A DNA stretch of 64,000 nt from Bradyrhizobium liaoningense (GTDB lineage Bacteria; Pseudomonadota; Alphaproteobacteria; Rhizobiales; Xanthobacteraceae): contig NZ_JAFCJT010000004.1 of NCBI RefSeq assembly GCF_018130785.1, forward strand, positions 174,501-238,500. The letters are read 5' to 3'. The notes below the pieces were generated by a model. It was not told the origin of the DNA. It worked only from the letters and a program-made list of their open reading frames with translations, and did not search any database. Positions 45,668 through 54,293 of this stretch are shown piece by piece (the stretch's first letter is position 1; each line of letters starts with the position of its first letter). A program made the translations under genes and the position numbers.

Positions 45668-46252
45668 TTACTCCTTGGAAACTGCAAGCCGGGCGTAGGC
45701 TTCTGCCAACATGACGGCTTCGAGGTGGCCTTCTGCGGGCGACCAGACCCGCAGCCGAACGTCTCCAGCCGCAGTCCGGCCCACCACGACAACTGCCGTG
45801 TCGGTCGTCAGGCGACGAAGTTCGGTATGCCCGTCCGGAAACGTCCAGGTGAGGTCGAGGTCTCGGTCGAAATGAACCTTCGCGTAACCGGTGTTGTGGA
45901 CCGCGAAGCCGCCGATCACCATGACGGGGATCGAGATCAGGGTGACCACCACCAAGCCTCGCCAATGGTAGCGCGCGTGCCGAAGTCCGGACCGCAAGGT
46001 GGCCCCGATCGCTCGGGGAAACCGGACGCGCCGCCGCGGCATCACGTCCGCGAGCGCATGCTCCAGAACCTCGCGATCGGAGGGAAGCAGGGCCGGATCC
46101 TTCATGCCCGCCAGCCGCGCGGCGGGATCCGGCAATGCCCGAAGTTCAGCGAGCTTTGCTGCGCTCGCCTGACGCACCTCGCGTTTCGACGCGTCGGCGT
46201 CCGCCTTTGCGTCGATGAACCGCTTGCGCAGAGTTTCGAGGCGCTTGCTCAT
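45668..46252 (-). CDS. Single-helix membrane protein of the transfer operon
   Basis: This 194-aa protein has a charged coiled-coil-like N-terminal region of about 75 residues, a membrane helix at about 98-120 (GLVVVTLISIPVMVIGGFAV) and a predicted outer domain rich in beta-strand. Its start overlaps the ParA-like gene stop by four bases (ATGA), and it ends four bases before the coupling protein. Position and topology suggest a transfer accessory, comparable in place to TraM of IncP systems. Sequence homology was not established. Confidence 0.75.
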   Translation of the reverse strand: MSKRLETLRKRFIDAKADADASKREVRQASAAKLAELRALPDPAARLAGMKDPALLPSDREVLEHALADVMPRRRVRFPRAIGATLRSGLRHARYHWRGLVVVTLISIPVMVIGGFAVHNTGYAKVHFDRDLDLTWTFPDGHTELRRLTTDTAVVVVGRTAAGDVRLRVWSPAEGHLEAVMLAEAYARLAVSKE

Positions 46253-46992
46253 GACGCAAGCCACACAGCCGCGGGGCGGACTGCTTCCATCACCGCGAGG
46301 CGGAACGCCTTGAGATCACTCACCATGCGCCGTGCCTCGTTGAAGCCGTACTCCTTCTGGAAGTCGGACGCCTTCAACTGCGGGATGGCATAGAGCCCCG
46401 TGGCCTGGAGGAAGCCGAGCGTCCGCGGTTCGAACCCGAACTTCGGCAGCACCGTGACTTGCGCGCCGTCGGCGACGCGCTTCAGCATCGCGGGGTCAAC
46501 GTCGCCCCGCAACTTGTTCTCGACCACGAAGCGGGCCTTGGCCCAACGCTTCGACGCCGCCAACAGCTTGGCGCCGTCGGTCAACGCGGCGGCATCGGCC
46601 GTCACCACCACGACCAGCGCCATCTCGATCCCGGTGTCGGCGATACCCGTGACGAATTCATCGTCGAACGAAGCAAGCAGCGATGAGGCGGTGTTGGCGC
46701 CGACATCGATGATGGTCGGCAGCTCGGCGCCGACCATGGCGTTGATCGGCCCATCGAACTCGGCACGGGCGGCCTGGCCGCCGGTACGGTCGATGGAGAC
46801 CCGGTCGGCACGCACCGGGAAATGCGAGACCCGCTTCGGACCCTTGGCCTTGCCGTGATCGAATTCCAAGATCCGCGGCGTGGACTCCAGTTCGATGATG
46901 GGTGCGTCGGGCACCGCTTCCGCGACGCCGCGGGTGAGCGTGGACTTACCGACACCGCCGGTCTCTTGGGCAACGAGCAAAAGGCGTGGCAT
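46249..46992 (-). CDS. ParA/TraL-like P-loop ATPase
   Basis: This 247-aa protein is of the ParA/MinD fold, with Walker A GGVGKST at residues 12-18 preceded by an altered QET segment. In IncP-type systems the equivalent TraL lies between TraK and TraM. The start at 46992 has AGGAG. The 16-bp motif copy d lies 95 bases upstream. It sits second in the transfer operon. Confidence 0.8.
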   Translation of the reverse strand: MPRLLLVAQETGGVGKSTLTRGVAEAVPDAPIIELESTPRILEFDHGKAKGPKRVSHFPVRADRVSIDRTGGQAARAEFDGPINAMVGAELPTIIDVGANTASSLLASFDDEFVTGIADTGIEMALVVVVTADAAALTDGAKLLAASKRWAKARFVVENKLRGDVDPAMLKRVADGAQVTVLPKFGFEPRTLGFLQATGLYAIPQLKASDFQKEYGFNEARRMVSDLKAFRLAVMEAVRPAAVWLAS

Positions 46993-47087
46993 GGGGACTA
47001 CTCCTGAGGCACTGAATGGCGAACGCAATCCGCTTGCGGTCTGCCAGGTGGGTGAAGCAGGAGGTCTAGCGAGAAAGGCCGTTCCGG

Positions 47088-47103
47088 GTTGCAGGCCAAT
47101 TGA
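47088..47103 (-). promoter_or_regulatory. 16-bp element motif, copy d (one mismatch)
   Basis: The minus strand reads TCAATTGGCCTGCAAC, one base different from copies a-c, in the 128-base gap between the TraK-like and ParA-like genes. Confidence 0.55.
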
Positions 47104-47120
47104 AAATGCCTGCGTTTCGG

Positions 47121-47600
47121 TCACCGCTTGCCGAGGAGGTGCGCGTGTTTGGCGAGCTCGGTGCGTCGGATCTCGTCTTCGCTGATGGTCTGATCCGGCA
47201 CGCTCCCGCCGAGTGGTCTATTCATCTCTGGGCTGAGCGAGACCGTCTTCCTGGCAGTCCGGCCGTCCTTTTGGGAGCGTTCGGACAGGATTTGCGTCCG
47301 ACCTCGCACGATAGCCTTGCCCTTCAGCTTCTCTGCGCGAGTTCTGATGTTATGCATCAACGCGGTCAGCCGCCGGCCCGTAAGCGGTTGGCCTTCCCCC
47401 TGCGTCACACCCTGCGCTGCCAGACCGCTGGCGATTTCGGTCCAGGTCGCACCCTCCTCACGGTGCAAGCGCTCAAGCTCGTCGAAATTGCTTCGGATGA
47501 TCTCGGTCGCGCCTGTCTTGATTTTGCCTATCGGCGAGGCGACGCGAGCAGCTTTGAGCCGCTTCATGTCGCCGCGCAGACGTTTCAGGTCGATTTCCAT
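47121..47600 (-). CDS. TraK-like transfer accessory protein (putative)
   Basis: This 159-aa basic protein (MEIDLKRLRGDMKRLKAARV; WTEIASGLAAQGVTQGEGQP; LTGRRLTALMHNI) has a probable helix-turn-helix. It heads the operon for the ParA/TraL-like, membrane and coupling proteins. The gene order resembles IncP traK-traL-traM, where TraK binds the transfer origin. Assignment rests on order and basic composition, not on a clear sequence match. The start at 47600 was preferred to a longer, Pro/Cys-rich extension. Confidence 0.65.
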   Translation of the reverse strand: MEIDLKRLRGDMKRLKAARVASPIGKIKTGATEIIRSNFDELERLHREEGATWTEIASGLAAQGVTQGEGQPLTGRRLTALMHNIRTRAEKLKGKAIVRGRTQILSERSQKDGRTARKTVSLSPEMNRPLGGSVPDQTISEDEIRRTELAKHAHLLGKR

Positions 47601-48254
47601 GATCCCGCTAAGTAGTCGGCGGAAGTTAACGGCACCACCCGGGGGACACGCGGGGCCACACGTAAGCCAGGATAGGGCCAATCAACCACCAACCGGATCG
47701 TGCAAAGTTGAATGATCGCGCGCTCCGAACTCGCAGAACGGCGACTACCAAATGCCGACCGGAGGGAAAAGCCGTCGCCTAGACCTCAAGCGAGGCGCAG
47801 TTGTGGGCTAACCTAACGAGCCAGGTCGGGACGGGAGCCCTGCAAGCTGGACGGCAGACGATCGCCAGCCGTTCCGTGCCAAACTGCTCTGCCATCGCTT
47901 CCTCGACGAGGCAGCCCGCGCGATCTCAAGATCCACGCCGACCACACAACTTCGCCCTCGCAGGCGGACCACCCATGACCACCGTGGTCCGTAGCATGGC
48001 CACTGAGTACCACACTAAGGCCAGAGAAAGTACCACACAGAAGACCACTCAGGTTTTGGGCACACCTGTGCACCATGAGGTGCTTTACCCGTGGCTTGAA
48101 ACGGATCGGTCGCCTACCTTGAACGACGACGATACGAGCGACGTCAGCCTTGTGCCGATGGAGGCGCCCCGGCAGCCCAATATATGGCGATGCGCCGATA
48201 GCAAACCCAAACATCTGTCAGAGAGTCATCGCTTGGGACAAAGGGAACAAAAAA
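47601..48254. other. Intergenic stretch upstream of the transfer operon, candidate oriT region
   Basis: No supported gene is seen in 650 bases. AGTACCACAC occurs twice in direct orientation (48006-48015 and 48029-48038, 23 bases apart) within a lower-GC patch. Being upstream of a TraK-like gene, this is where a transfer origin could lie, but no nick-site consensus was recognised. Confidence 0.35.
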
Positions 48255-48285
48255 CGCCGCCCGCTTAAATAAAGCGCAGGCGGCG
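48255..48285 (-). terminator. Minus-strand hairpin terminator
   Basis: On the minus strand, CGCCGCC and GGCGGCG arms around an AT-rich loop are followed by GTTTTTTG. It is a classical terminator for the small gene at 48395-48607. Confidence 0.75.
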
Positions 48286-48394
48286 GATCACCAGCCCCGG
48301 GAGGGTGAGAGTAAAATCCCGATAAAGGTTAGTCCCGACGTGTCGCCCTAAGGTTCATCGGCATCGAGTGGCAACGCCCGAGGTCAAAGATAAT

Positions 48395-48607
48395 TCAAGA
48401 ATCCGCAGGTCGCAGACCGAGCGTATTTGATCGAAGCTGCTTTTCCCTGAGCCATTGGATGATGGCACGTTGAGCTGCGATGATAGCCTCTGCTCGATTG
48501 AAGCCGATGCCTGTTTTCGATGACCAACCGGCTCGCTCAAACGACCATTTCCAGCCAGGTGGATTGATCGTTTGAACCACCGTATACTCAATACCCTGAT
48601 ATTCCAT
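48395..48607 (-). CDS. Small protein of unknown function, 70 aa
   Basis: The protein (MEYQGIEYTVVQTINPPGWK, then TGIGFNRAEAIIAAQRAIIQ) looks like a compact beta-then-helix fold seen often among rhizobial small proteins. A good terminator lies 110 bases downstream. No function is known. Confidence 0.65.
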   Translation of the reverse strand: MEYQGIEYTVVQTINPPGWKWSFERAGWSSKTGIGFNRAEAIIAAQRAIIQWLREKQLRSNTLGLRPADS

Positions 48608-48660
48608 GCACCGTCATGGCTCTGCGACGAATCAACACGTTAGACAGCGAGAAACGCTGA

Positions 48661-48873
48661 TCAATCAGCGTCGCTTGAAGTCTTCTCTGAACGATCGACT
48701 CGAACTTCCCTAAACTCCGCGGGCCCGTCGAGAAGACGCTGCTTGCGAATCTGGTGCTCCTGCGAGCTCGCGGAGCTGTCGGCCCTGTCATCCAGCACCG
48801 CACCCGCCAAACGAAGGGCTCGCCTTCGTTGGCGGCCCGTCCGACGACCTCTTGCATCCTCGTTCGTCATCAA
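48661..48873 (-). CDS. Small protein, family C copy 1
   Basis: This 70-aa highly charged protein contains LRLAGAVLDDRADSSAS and QRLLDGPAEFREVRVDRSEK. It matches the protein at 57750-58079 (HLAGKVIDERADNSAK; QRLIEGPSEFRAVRVDRS). Two diverged copies in one window support a real gene. Function is unknown. Confidence 0.65.
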   Translation of the reverse strand: MMTNEDARGRRTGRQRRRALRLAGAVLDDRADSSASSQEHQIRKQRLLDGPAEFREVRVDRSEKTSSDAD

Positions 48874-48930
48874 ATTGAACCCTCAAATAGGAGCGTACAT
48901 GATCGGATACGCCCGCTCGGTCGGTGAAGC

Positions 48931-49182
48931 TCAGCAACCGCGGCAAATGTTCTTCAGCTTTGCGGCGGTTCGAGCCTCTTCCGCAACGAATGGGTCCTTG
49001 TACCCTGACGATGGGGCACTATCGGTTTCGGCGGGCTTCTTGGCCTTTGGCGGAAACGCCGCATCGTAACAGGAGAGCCGGGCACTGGTGCTCTCGATCG
49101 CGCTGCAATTCGGTTCCGCTACGGAAGCGGGTAACGCAGATGTGCTTAATCCCGACGCGAGCAGGAGCGCCGCCGTCCGCAT
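48931..49182 (-). CDS. Small exported protein with VasI-like Cys motif
   Basis: This 83-aa protein has a signal peptide (MRTAALLLASGLSTSALPAS) and then CSAIESTSARLSCYDAAF. That is the C-x(n)-RLxCYD pattern of the VasI/type VI accessory and related small periplasmic proteins. No type VI genes are nearby. The C-terminus ends CRGC. The start is uncertain because no clear ribosome site is seen. Confidence 0.6.
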   Translation of the reverse strand: MRTAALLLASGLSTSALPASVAEPNCSAIESTSARLSCYDAAFPPKAKKPAETDSAPSSGYKDPFVAEEARTAAKLKNICRGC

Positions 49183-49216
49183 ACCGGATCGAGTTCTGCT
49201 CACACCGAAGGTCCCG

Positions 49217-49414
49217 TCATGATCCACCTTTGTTGACCCAAGAAGGACGCTGGCCGGTCCAGATTGGAAGAGCATCCCACTCAGAGCAGCGCATCCGGCG
49301 CTCCTCACCCCCGACGCTCACGAAAACAAAAGGCGCATCGTCCCGGCCTGTTTTCGAGCCAACGAAAATTGCCGGAACGCCGTAGGCATCCCTGATGATT
49401 GCGGTGTTTGCCAT
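49217..49414 (-). CDS. Small protein of unknown function, 65 aa
   Basis: The start at 49414 has GGGAG at good spacing. The protein (MANTAIIRDAYGVPAIFVGS; FVFVSVGGEERRMRCSEWDA) is strand-rich and soluble. It is unrecognised and lies 34 bases upstream of the small exported protein gene. Confidence 0.6.
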   Translation of the reverse strand: MANTAIIRDAYGVPAIFVGSKTGRDDAPFVFVSVGGEERRMRCSEWDALPIWTGQRPSWVNKGGS

Positions 49415-49492
49415 TATCGGCTCCCATTGGCCCAAACTTGCTCCAGGCATTCGATTTGCATTTTGAACGCATGGTTGCTGAACCGCTTGCAG

Positions 49493-49594
49493 CTACAGAA
49501 TAGCCACAACCGCGATCAGCAGTGCGAGGAAGACCGGCACCAATAGCGGCGGCACAAGCCACTCACGGATTTCGAATTTGTCGGATTTTGACAT
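49493..49594 (-). CDS. 33-aa one-helix membrane protein, copy 1
   Basis: The frame encodes MSKSDKFEIREWLVPPLLVP followed by a hydrophobic FLALLIAVVAIL end. GAAGGCGGT precedes the start. A second copy at 59391-59489 shares the E-W-x-V-P-P-x-x-V-P-x-F-L pattern. That shared pattern makes this a real microprotein gene despite its size. It is probably an inner-membrane peptide of unknown role. Confidence 0.65.
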   Translation of the reverse strand: MSKSDKFEIREWLVPPLLVPVFLALLIAVVAIL

Positions 49595-49691
49595 CTTACC
49601 GCCTTCACTGGGTTGAGGCGGGAGCGCAAAGCTCTCAGTCACCGATAACAGCCACTAAGCGCGCGGTGATACCAATCCTATAGCAGTCTTC

Positions 49692-49943
49692 TTACCACCG
49701 AGCCAGATCAATCTTGGTCCATTGCTGCCGAAAGTAGATTGGCAGTCGATTGCGTCTCCGGATCGGGCGGTTCACTTCCAAAAAACGGCGGCGATCAACC
49801 AACACGACCGGGATAGTCCCGAGTACGATCATGCCTATGCGGAAGCCAATTTCGCCAGGCATTGGGAACTCCCGCCAAGGCAAGAGTGTAAGCTGTCCTT
49901 CTGACCCAGATAGACGCTTTAAGCACGCTGCATGATTGACCAT
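49692..49943 (-). CDS. Possible small protein, 83 aa
   Basis: The frame has a hydrophobic segment (FRIGMIVLGTIPVVLVD) flanked by basic residues and a moderate ribosome site (TTTGGAAA). It is unrecognised, and it may not be real. Confidence 0.35.
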   Translation of the reverse strand: MVNHAACLKRLSGSEGQLTLLPWREFPMPGEIGFRIGMIVLGTIPVVLVDRRRFLEVNRPIRRRNRLPIYFRQQWTKIDLARW

Positions 49944-50002
49944 TTTCCAAACCTTCGCAGGCCCGCATCGAAATCAAAACACAGGGGACGGGCGGCTGGC
50001 CA

Positions 50003-50365
50003 TCATCCGGTGAGAGCATGGAGATGCTGGCCGAGCTGCCTCTGCACATAGGGCTTGGCCAGGAAGCGGGCTCCGGCGGGAAGATCCTCGACGGCAGGTT
50101 CTACCTGGCCCGAAGTGACCAGCAGTGCGATCGGAGGCCAACGGTCGCGAACGGTGGCTAGAAGTCCCAGGCCATCCATCGAGCCGGGCAACTGGATATC
50201 GGTAAATACGATCGCTATATCGGCGGTGTTCTCCAGGAGCTCGATTGCGTGATCCGCATCGGCGGCCTCTATGACCTCGTAGCCCAGCTCGCGTACCATC
50301 TCAGCCGCGTTCAGACGAATGAGGAACTCGTCCTCGACTATCAAAACAACAAATTTGTGAGCCAC
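50003..50365 (-). CDS. Single-domain response regulator (CheY-like receiver)
   Basis: This 120-aa receiver domain has the acidic pocket VEDE (10-13), phospho-acceptor Asp56 in VFTDIQLPG, and the conserved Lys in FLAKPY. No output domain is present. A GTG start at 50365 was chosen, and a TTG 33 bases upstream is possible. It is divergent from a GAF histidine kinase, its probable partner. Confidence 0.88.
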   Translation of the reverse strand: MAHKFVVLIVEDEFLIRLNAAEMVRELGYEVIEAADADHAIELLENTADIAIVFTDIQLPGSMDGLGLLATVRDRWPPIALLVTSGQVEPAVEDLPAGARFLAKPYVQRQLGQHLHALTG

Positions 50366-50488
50366 CGAATAGGGGTACTTTACTCTAGAGGTCAACACGC
50401 AACGGCTCCCGCCTCGCGTTGTTCCGAGAACATTCTATCTCTTCCAGAGTTGGGTCAGGAACCCAGATGCTCCCCTGAGTATAGTTCA

Positions 50489-51748
50489 ATGATAACCGAA
50501 CTTAGCGGCGAAATCACCGCCGTTCAGCAAATCAATGCTGTTCCGAAAATTTTGGATGCCGTAACCCGCTTAACGGGCATGGGCTTCGTAGCGGTCGCCA
50601 GGGTGACCAGCGATCGCTGGTTGTGCTGTGCTGTTCGCGACAGCATAGATTTCGGCCTCGTGGAAGGGAGCGAGCTTCACGTCGAAACGACGATCTGTAA
50701 TGAAATTCGCGGCCACGGCGAACTGGTTGTCATCGATGACGTCGAGACGGATTCCAGATTTTGCAATCACCCGACGCCACGCATGTATGGCTTCAGGAGC
50801 TACATCTCAGCTCCGATCAAGCGTGCGAACGGAGACATCTGGGGCACGCTCTGCGCGATCGATCCGCGACCGCGTGAGTTAAATCGACCTGAGATCGTCG
50901 AAAGCTTGCGGCTTTTTGGGGAATTGATCGCTGCGCATTTGGATCTCAACGAGCGCTTCGAGCAATCTCAGGCCGACCTTGCCAAGAGATCAGAAAGCCT
51001 GCTGGCCAGTGAGGTGGGGCGGCAGTCTGCCGAAGCGGACCTGAAAAGCACCCGAGCCGATCTTCTTGACGAACGGAAGACGTCGGAGCTGCGCGAGCAA
51101 TTTATCGGCGTGCTGGGACACGACCTCCGCAATCCGCTGGCGTCAATAGCCGGCGGCATGCGTGTTCTCCTCAAGAATGCGAATAGCGAGCGAGCGCCCG
51201 ACATCGTCGCATCAATCCAGAAATCCGTGATGCGAATGGCGGGTCTGGTGGACAACATCATGGATTTTGCCCGCGGCCGCCTCGGCGGCGGATTGACGAT
51301 CAGGCCCGACGCAAACGAGCCACTGACCCCCGTGATCGAACACGTCATCAACGAAATGCGTCTGGCGTGGCCAAGCCTTAACATCGAGACCGATATTGCC
51401 CTAAACGAGCCGGTTCGATGCGATCGCATCAAGATCAGCCAATTGTTCTCCAATTTACTCGGGAATGCGGTCACCTATGGCGACATCGACAAGCCAATCA
51501 TTGTTTCGGCAAGGACGAGCGATGGAAGATTTACCCTCAGGGTGACAAACTACGGTACGCCGATCTCGGACAAGGCGATGCAAAGCCTGTTTCTGCCTTA
51601 CACCCGCGGCGACCGTCCCAGCCAGCAAGGTTTAGGTCTCGGCCTCTACATCGCATCCGAGATTGCGCGAGCCCATGACGGGACGCTTAAGGCCGTCTCG
51701 AGCGGCAAAGAGACAATTTTTGAGTTCAGCATGCCTGCAACGACTTAG
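50489..51748 (+). CDS. GAF-domain sensor histidine kinase
   Basis: This 419-aa soluble kinase has an N-terminal GAF domain (about residues 15-150), a coiled coil (about 150-205), the H-box GVLGHDLRNPLASI with His211, and an ATPase domain with N-box FSNLLGNAVTYG and G-box GLGLGLYIASEI. No membrane helices are present, so the signal is cytoplasmic. The start at 50489 was used because the upstream part of the frame is antisense to the response regulator. It is probably a two-component pair with that divergent gene. Confidence 0.9.
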   Translation: MITELSGEITAVQQINAVPKILDAVTRLTGMGFVAVARVTSDRWLCCAVRDSIDFGLVEGSELHVETTICNEIRGHGELVVIDDVETDSRFCNHPTPRMYGFRSYISAPIKRANGDIWGTLCAIDPRPRELNRPEIVESLRLFGELIAAHLDLNERFEQSQADLAKRSESLLASEVGRQSAEADLKSTRADLLDERKTSELREQFIGVLGHDLRNPLASIAGGMRVLLKNANSERAPDIVASIQKSVMRMAGLVDNIMDFARGRLGGGLTIRPDANEPLTPVIEHVINEMRLAWPSLNIETDIALNEPVRCDRIKISQLFSNLLGNAVTYGDIDKPIIVSARTSDGRFTLRVTNYGTPISDKAMQSLFLPYTRGDRPSQQGLGLGLYIASEIARAHDGTLKAVSSGKETIFEFSMPATT

Positions 51749-52010
51749 GTCGCTCCTGCGGGTAGATAGAGTAGATTGAGTAAGTAGCTCAAGACACCAA
51801 GAAGCTCTCTGTATCGGCCTGTCGGCCAGCCGAATCTGGATGCATTAGAACGGAGAGCTGCTGTGTGCGGCCTGCGCCAGATTTTTTCGGTCACATTGAT
51901 CTTTGTTATGGTTTGAACCTGTCTGTTTTGTAGCGTTATGTTCACCGTGAGCCCGCGGCTTTGCCCGGAGCAGATCGCCGGTTGTCGCCATCAACTTGGA
52001 GATGAACGCC

Positions 52011-52211
52011 ATGCAGAAGCGACGTCGTTTCAAACAACAACTCACGTTGCAGGAGCGACTAACAGTGTGGTCCAAAGAAGTTCTTGACCAGGCCGCCAAG
52101 CTCCCGCCGGGACCAGAAAGGGATGCGCTGATCAAGAAGGCCCGTCAGGCCGATGTCGCCTGCCACCCGGATGAATGGGCGCATTCGCCGGAATTACAGC
52201 TACCGGTCTGA
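52011..52211 (+). CDS. Small protein, family A copy 3
   Basis: This 66-aa protein (TLQERLTVWSKEVLDQAAKL; PPGPERDALIKKARQADVA; HSPELQLP) is a clear family A member. GGAG lies nine bases before the ATG at 52011. Function is unknown. Confidence 0.7.
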   Translation: MQKRRRFKQQLTLQERLTVWSKEVLDQAAKLPPGPERDALIKKARQADVACHPDEWAHSPELQLPV

Positions 52212-52469
52212 TAGTCTTGTCGTCGGAACAATCCATTGACCAAGTCAGGTGATGGTGGTCGATGCCGATGGCTCGAATTCGATTCTGAGGCGCTTACGGA
52301 GGCAACCTGTCCAAGTTGCCGCTGCTTAGACCCGGCTGGCCCCGGAATCTCTGGCAACCAAGTTAGAGCTGGCGTATTGTCTTCCGATCACCGGCCGAGG
52401 CTTGTCCCGTAGGCGTCGGTGACTGAGAGACCGAGAGCGCTCCCGCCTGCACGGAAGTGGAGTGCTCTT

Positions 52470-52706
52470 ATGGAACGCTATTTCTTTGACATCCAGAGTG
52501 GCCGCGAGTTTTTCGCCGACGAGGAAGGACTACGACTGCCCAATCAGAAGGCTGCTGAAGTTGAAGCGATGCAAACGCTGACGGGGATCGCCAGAGAGTC
52601 CGTGTTCAAAGGCAGTCGTCCAGATTTGGCGGTTGAAGTGCGCTCGATGACTGAACGGCTTTTCTGCGTATCGATCGTCTATCGAAGTGAGAGCACGAAA
52701 CATTGA
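52470..52706 (+). CDS. DUF6894 protein, copy 2
   Basis: This 78-aa protein (MERYFFDIQSGREFFADEEG; NQKAAEVEAMQTLTGIA) is a typical compact DUF6894 member. The ribosome site GGAG supports the start. It lies between two family A genes. Confidence 0.8.
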   Translation: MERYFFDIQSGREFFADEEGLRLPNQKAAEVEAMQTLTGIARESVFKGSRPDLAVEVRSMTERLFCVSIVYRSESTKH

Positions 52707-52921
52707 GGCTGCCTGTGAGAACAGACGCCTCCATCTCGACTGGGTCTCCGGCTCCGGTTGGAGTACTCGACTAGCCGTGAGGCTGTCCAAAAACATTTCT
52801 TCAATCATGTCTGGTCGGAGCGCCTTCGAGCACATATATCAAGGTCGTCACCGCCCCACCCGAGGCAACCATCGGTGATGAGAACGCCTGTCGCGCTCCC
52901 GCCCATTCAAGGGAGAAAGCC

Positions 52922-53119
52922 GTGCAGGTTCGTAGCGAGTCTCAATCTTCGACATTCGAATACCGTCTCACTCAAGAGGCGATCAATTTGCGCCAGCAGG
53001 CTCAAGAGATGCCTGTTTGCGTCCGGCGCGCCGAACTACTTCAGAAGGCCCGGCAGATCGATGTTGCCCTGGAGGTGAACAGGTGGCTCAGTTCTCCGGG
53101 ACTTCAGCCGCCAATGTAA
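52922..53119 (+). CDS. Small protein, family A copy 4
   Basis: This 65-aa protein has a GTG start preceded by AAGGGAG. It has the family A features TFEYRLTQEAINLRQQAQEM, AELLQKARQIDVALE and WLSSPGLQPP. It is followed by a DUF6894 gene. Confidence 0.7.
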   Translation: MQVRSESQSSTFEYRLTQEAINLRQQAQEMPVCVRRAELLQKARQIDVALEVNRWLSSPGLQPPM

Positions 53120-53183
53120 TTCGAATCCTGGATCGGCTTGCGGACCTCTCGCGCTGGCGCAGACATCTTTCCAACAGGCGCTC

Positions 53184-53423
53184 ATGATGATCCGATATTT
53201 CTTCGATATCAGAGACGATCGGGAACTGTACCCGGACGAAGACGGAATAGAATTTTCAACGCAACGTGAGGCCGAGATGGAGGCGGCTCACACATTGGCG
53301 GGACTGGCCCGCGATTTGGCCGGTGAGGAAAACCGGCCGGACGTTGCTATCGAGGTTCGAACGGAAGCCGGGCACGTATTTCAAGCCGCGTTGACCTTCG
53401 AAGCGAATAAGGCCGGGCAATAG
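53184..53423 (+). CDS. DUF6894 protein, copy 3
   Basis: This 79-aa protein (MMIRYFFDIRDDRELYPDED; EAEMEAAHTLAGLARDLAG) is a standard DUF6894 member, closely similar to copies 2 and 4. Function is unknown. Confidence 0.8.
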   Translation: MMIRYFFDIRDDRELYPDEDGIEFSTQREAEMEAAHTLAGLARDLAGEENRPDVAIEVRTEAGHVFQAALTFEANKAGQ

Positions 53424-53483
53424 TTCTGTCTTTCGCGGTTCCGGGGATTCGATATGGACCGTCGCATTGCAGCCCTTTTGCGA

Positions 53484-54293
53484 TCAGCCGGTGAGTTCGT
53501 CGGCCCAAACCTTGAAACTTAGCAACGTGTTGGGTCCGAATGTCTGGGTGATCGGAACGTCGGCGGCATCGCGGCCCTGCGCGATCAGGACGCGACCAAT
53601 CCGCGGAATGTTGTTACGTGGATCGAACGTGTACCAGCGACCACCGATATAGGCTTCGCACCAGCCCGCGAAATCGCCGGCGGCATATGGAGGCGCCATG
53701 CCGATGTCACCGAGATAGCCGGTGCAGTAGCGCGCAGGAATGTTCATGCAGCGGCAGAACGCTATAGCCAGATGTGCATAGTCCCGGCAAACGCCTTTGC
53801 CTTCGTTGAACACTTCCCAGGCGGTCTTGGTCGGGCGGGCGTGCTCATAGCCGAAAGCAATGTGGTTATGCACGAAGTCGCAGATCGCCTTGACCCGTGC
53901 CCAACCGGGCGCGGTCTTCTCGAACAACTTCCACGCCACGTCGGTAAGTCGGTCAGTCTCGACATACCGACTGCCGAGCAAATATACGATGGTGTCCGAC
54001 GGAAGATCTTCCACTGCGTGCTGTTGGGCCGATGGTACGATCACGTCGGGTAGACCGCTGTCTCGGACTGTGCCGTCCGCTGAGAGGCGCATGCGGCCGG
54101 CTGGCGCGACAAGACGACTGCACCAATTCCCGAAACCGTCGCGGTAGGGCGTGATCGGCACCGACGGCTCGCTGACAAGATGATCGGGCAGGACAATGTC
54201 GGATGCCCGTGTGAAGTGAGTGCCGACAACTGCGATAAGAGGGGTCGGTTGCGGAAAGTCGTAGATCATCTCGAAGCCGACGCGGATCTTCAT
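53484..54293 (-). CDS. Transglutaminase-like cysteine protease-fold protein
   Basis: This 269-aa protein has the bacterial transglutaminase core with nucleophile Cys169 in GKGVCRDYAHLA and Asp224 in RWYTFDPR. The usual position of the catalytic His, just before the W-x-E motif, is not His here (FAGWCEAY). A start at 54293 with TTTGGAG upstream gives the normal family N-terminus (MKIRVGFEMIYDFPQPTPL). It is divergent from a small gene coupled to a zinc peptidase. Such proteins hydrolyse or crosslink peptides. The target is unknown. Confidence 0.85.
   Translation of the reverse strand: MKIRVGFEMIYDFPQPTPLIAVVGTHFTRASDIVLPDHLVSEPSVPITPYRDGFGNWCSRLVAPAGRMRLSADGTVRDSGLPDVIVPSAQQHAVEDLPSDTIVYLLGSRYVETDRLTDVAWKLFEKTAPGWARVKAICDFVHNHIAFGYEHARPTKTAWEVFNEGKGVCRDYAHLAIAFCRCMNIPARYCTGYLGDIGMAPPYAAGDFAGWCEAYIGGRWYTFDPRNNIPRIGRVLIAQGRDAADVPITQTFGPNTLLSFKVWADELTG

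Noticed and set aside
47813..48214. A 133-codon minus-strand frame upstream of the transfer operon
   Set aside because: It has no ribosome site and no recognisable features, and it spans the candidate repeat region. It is treated as non-coding.
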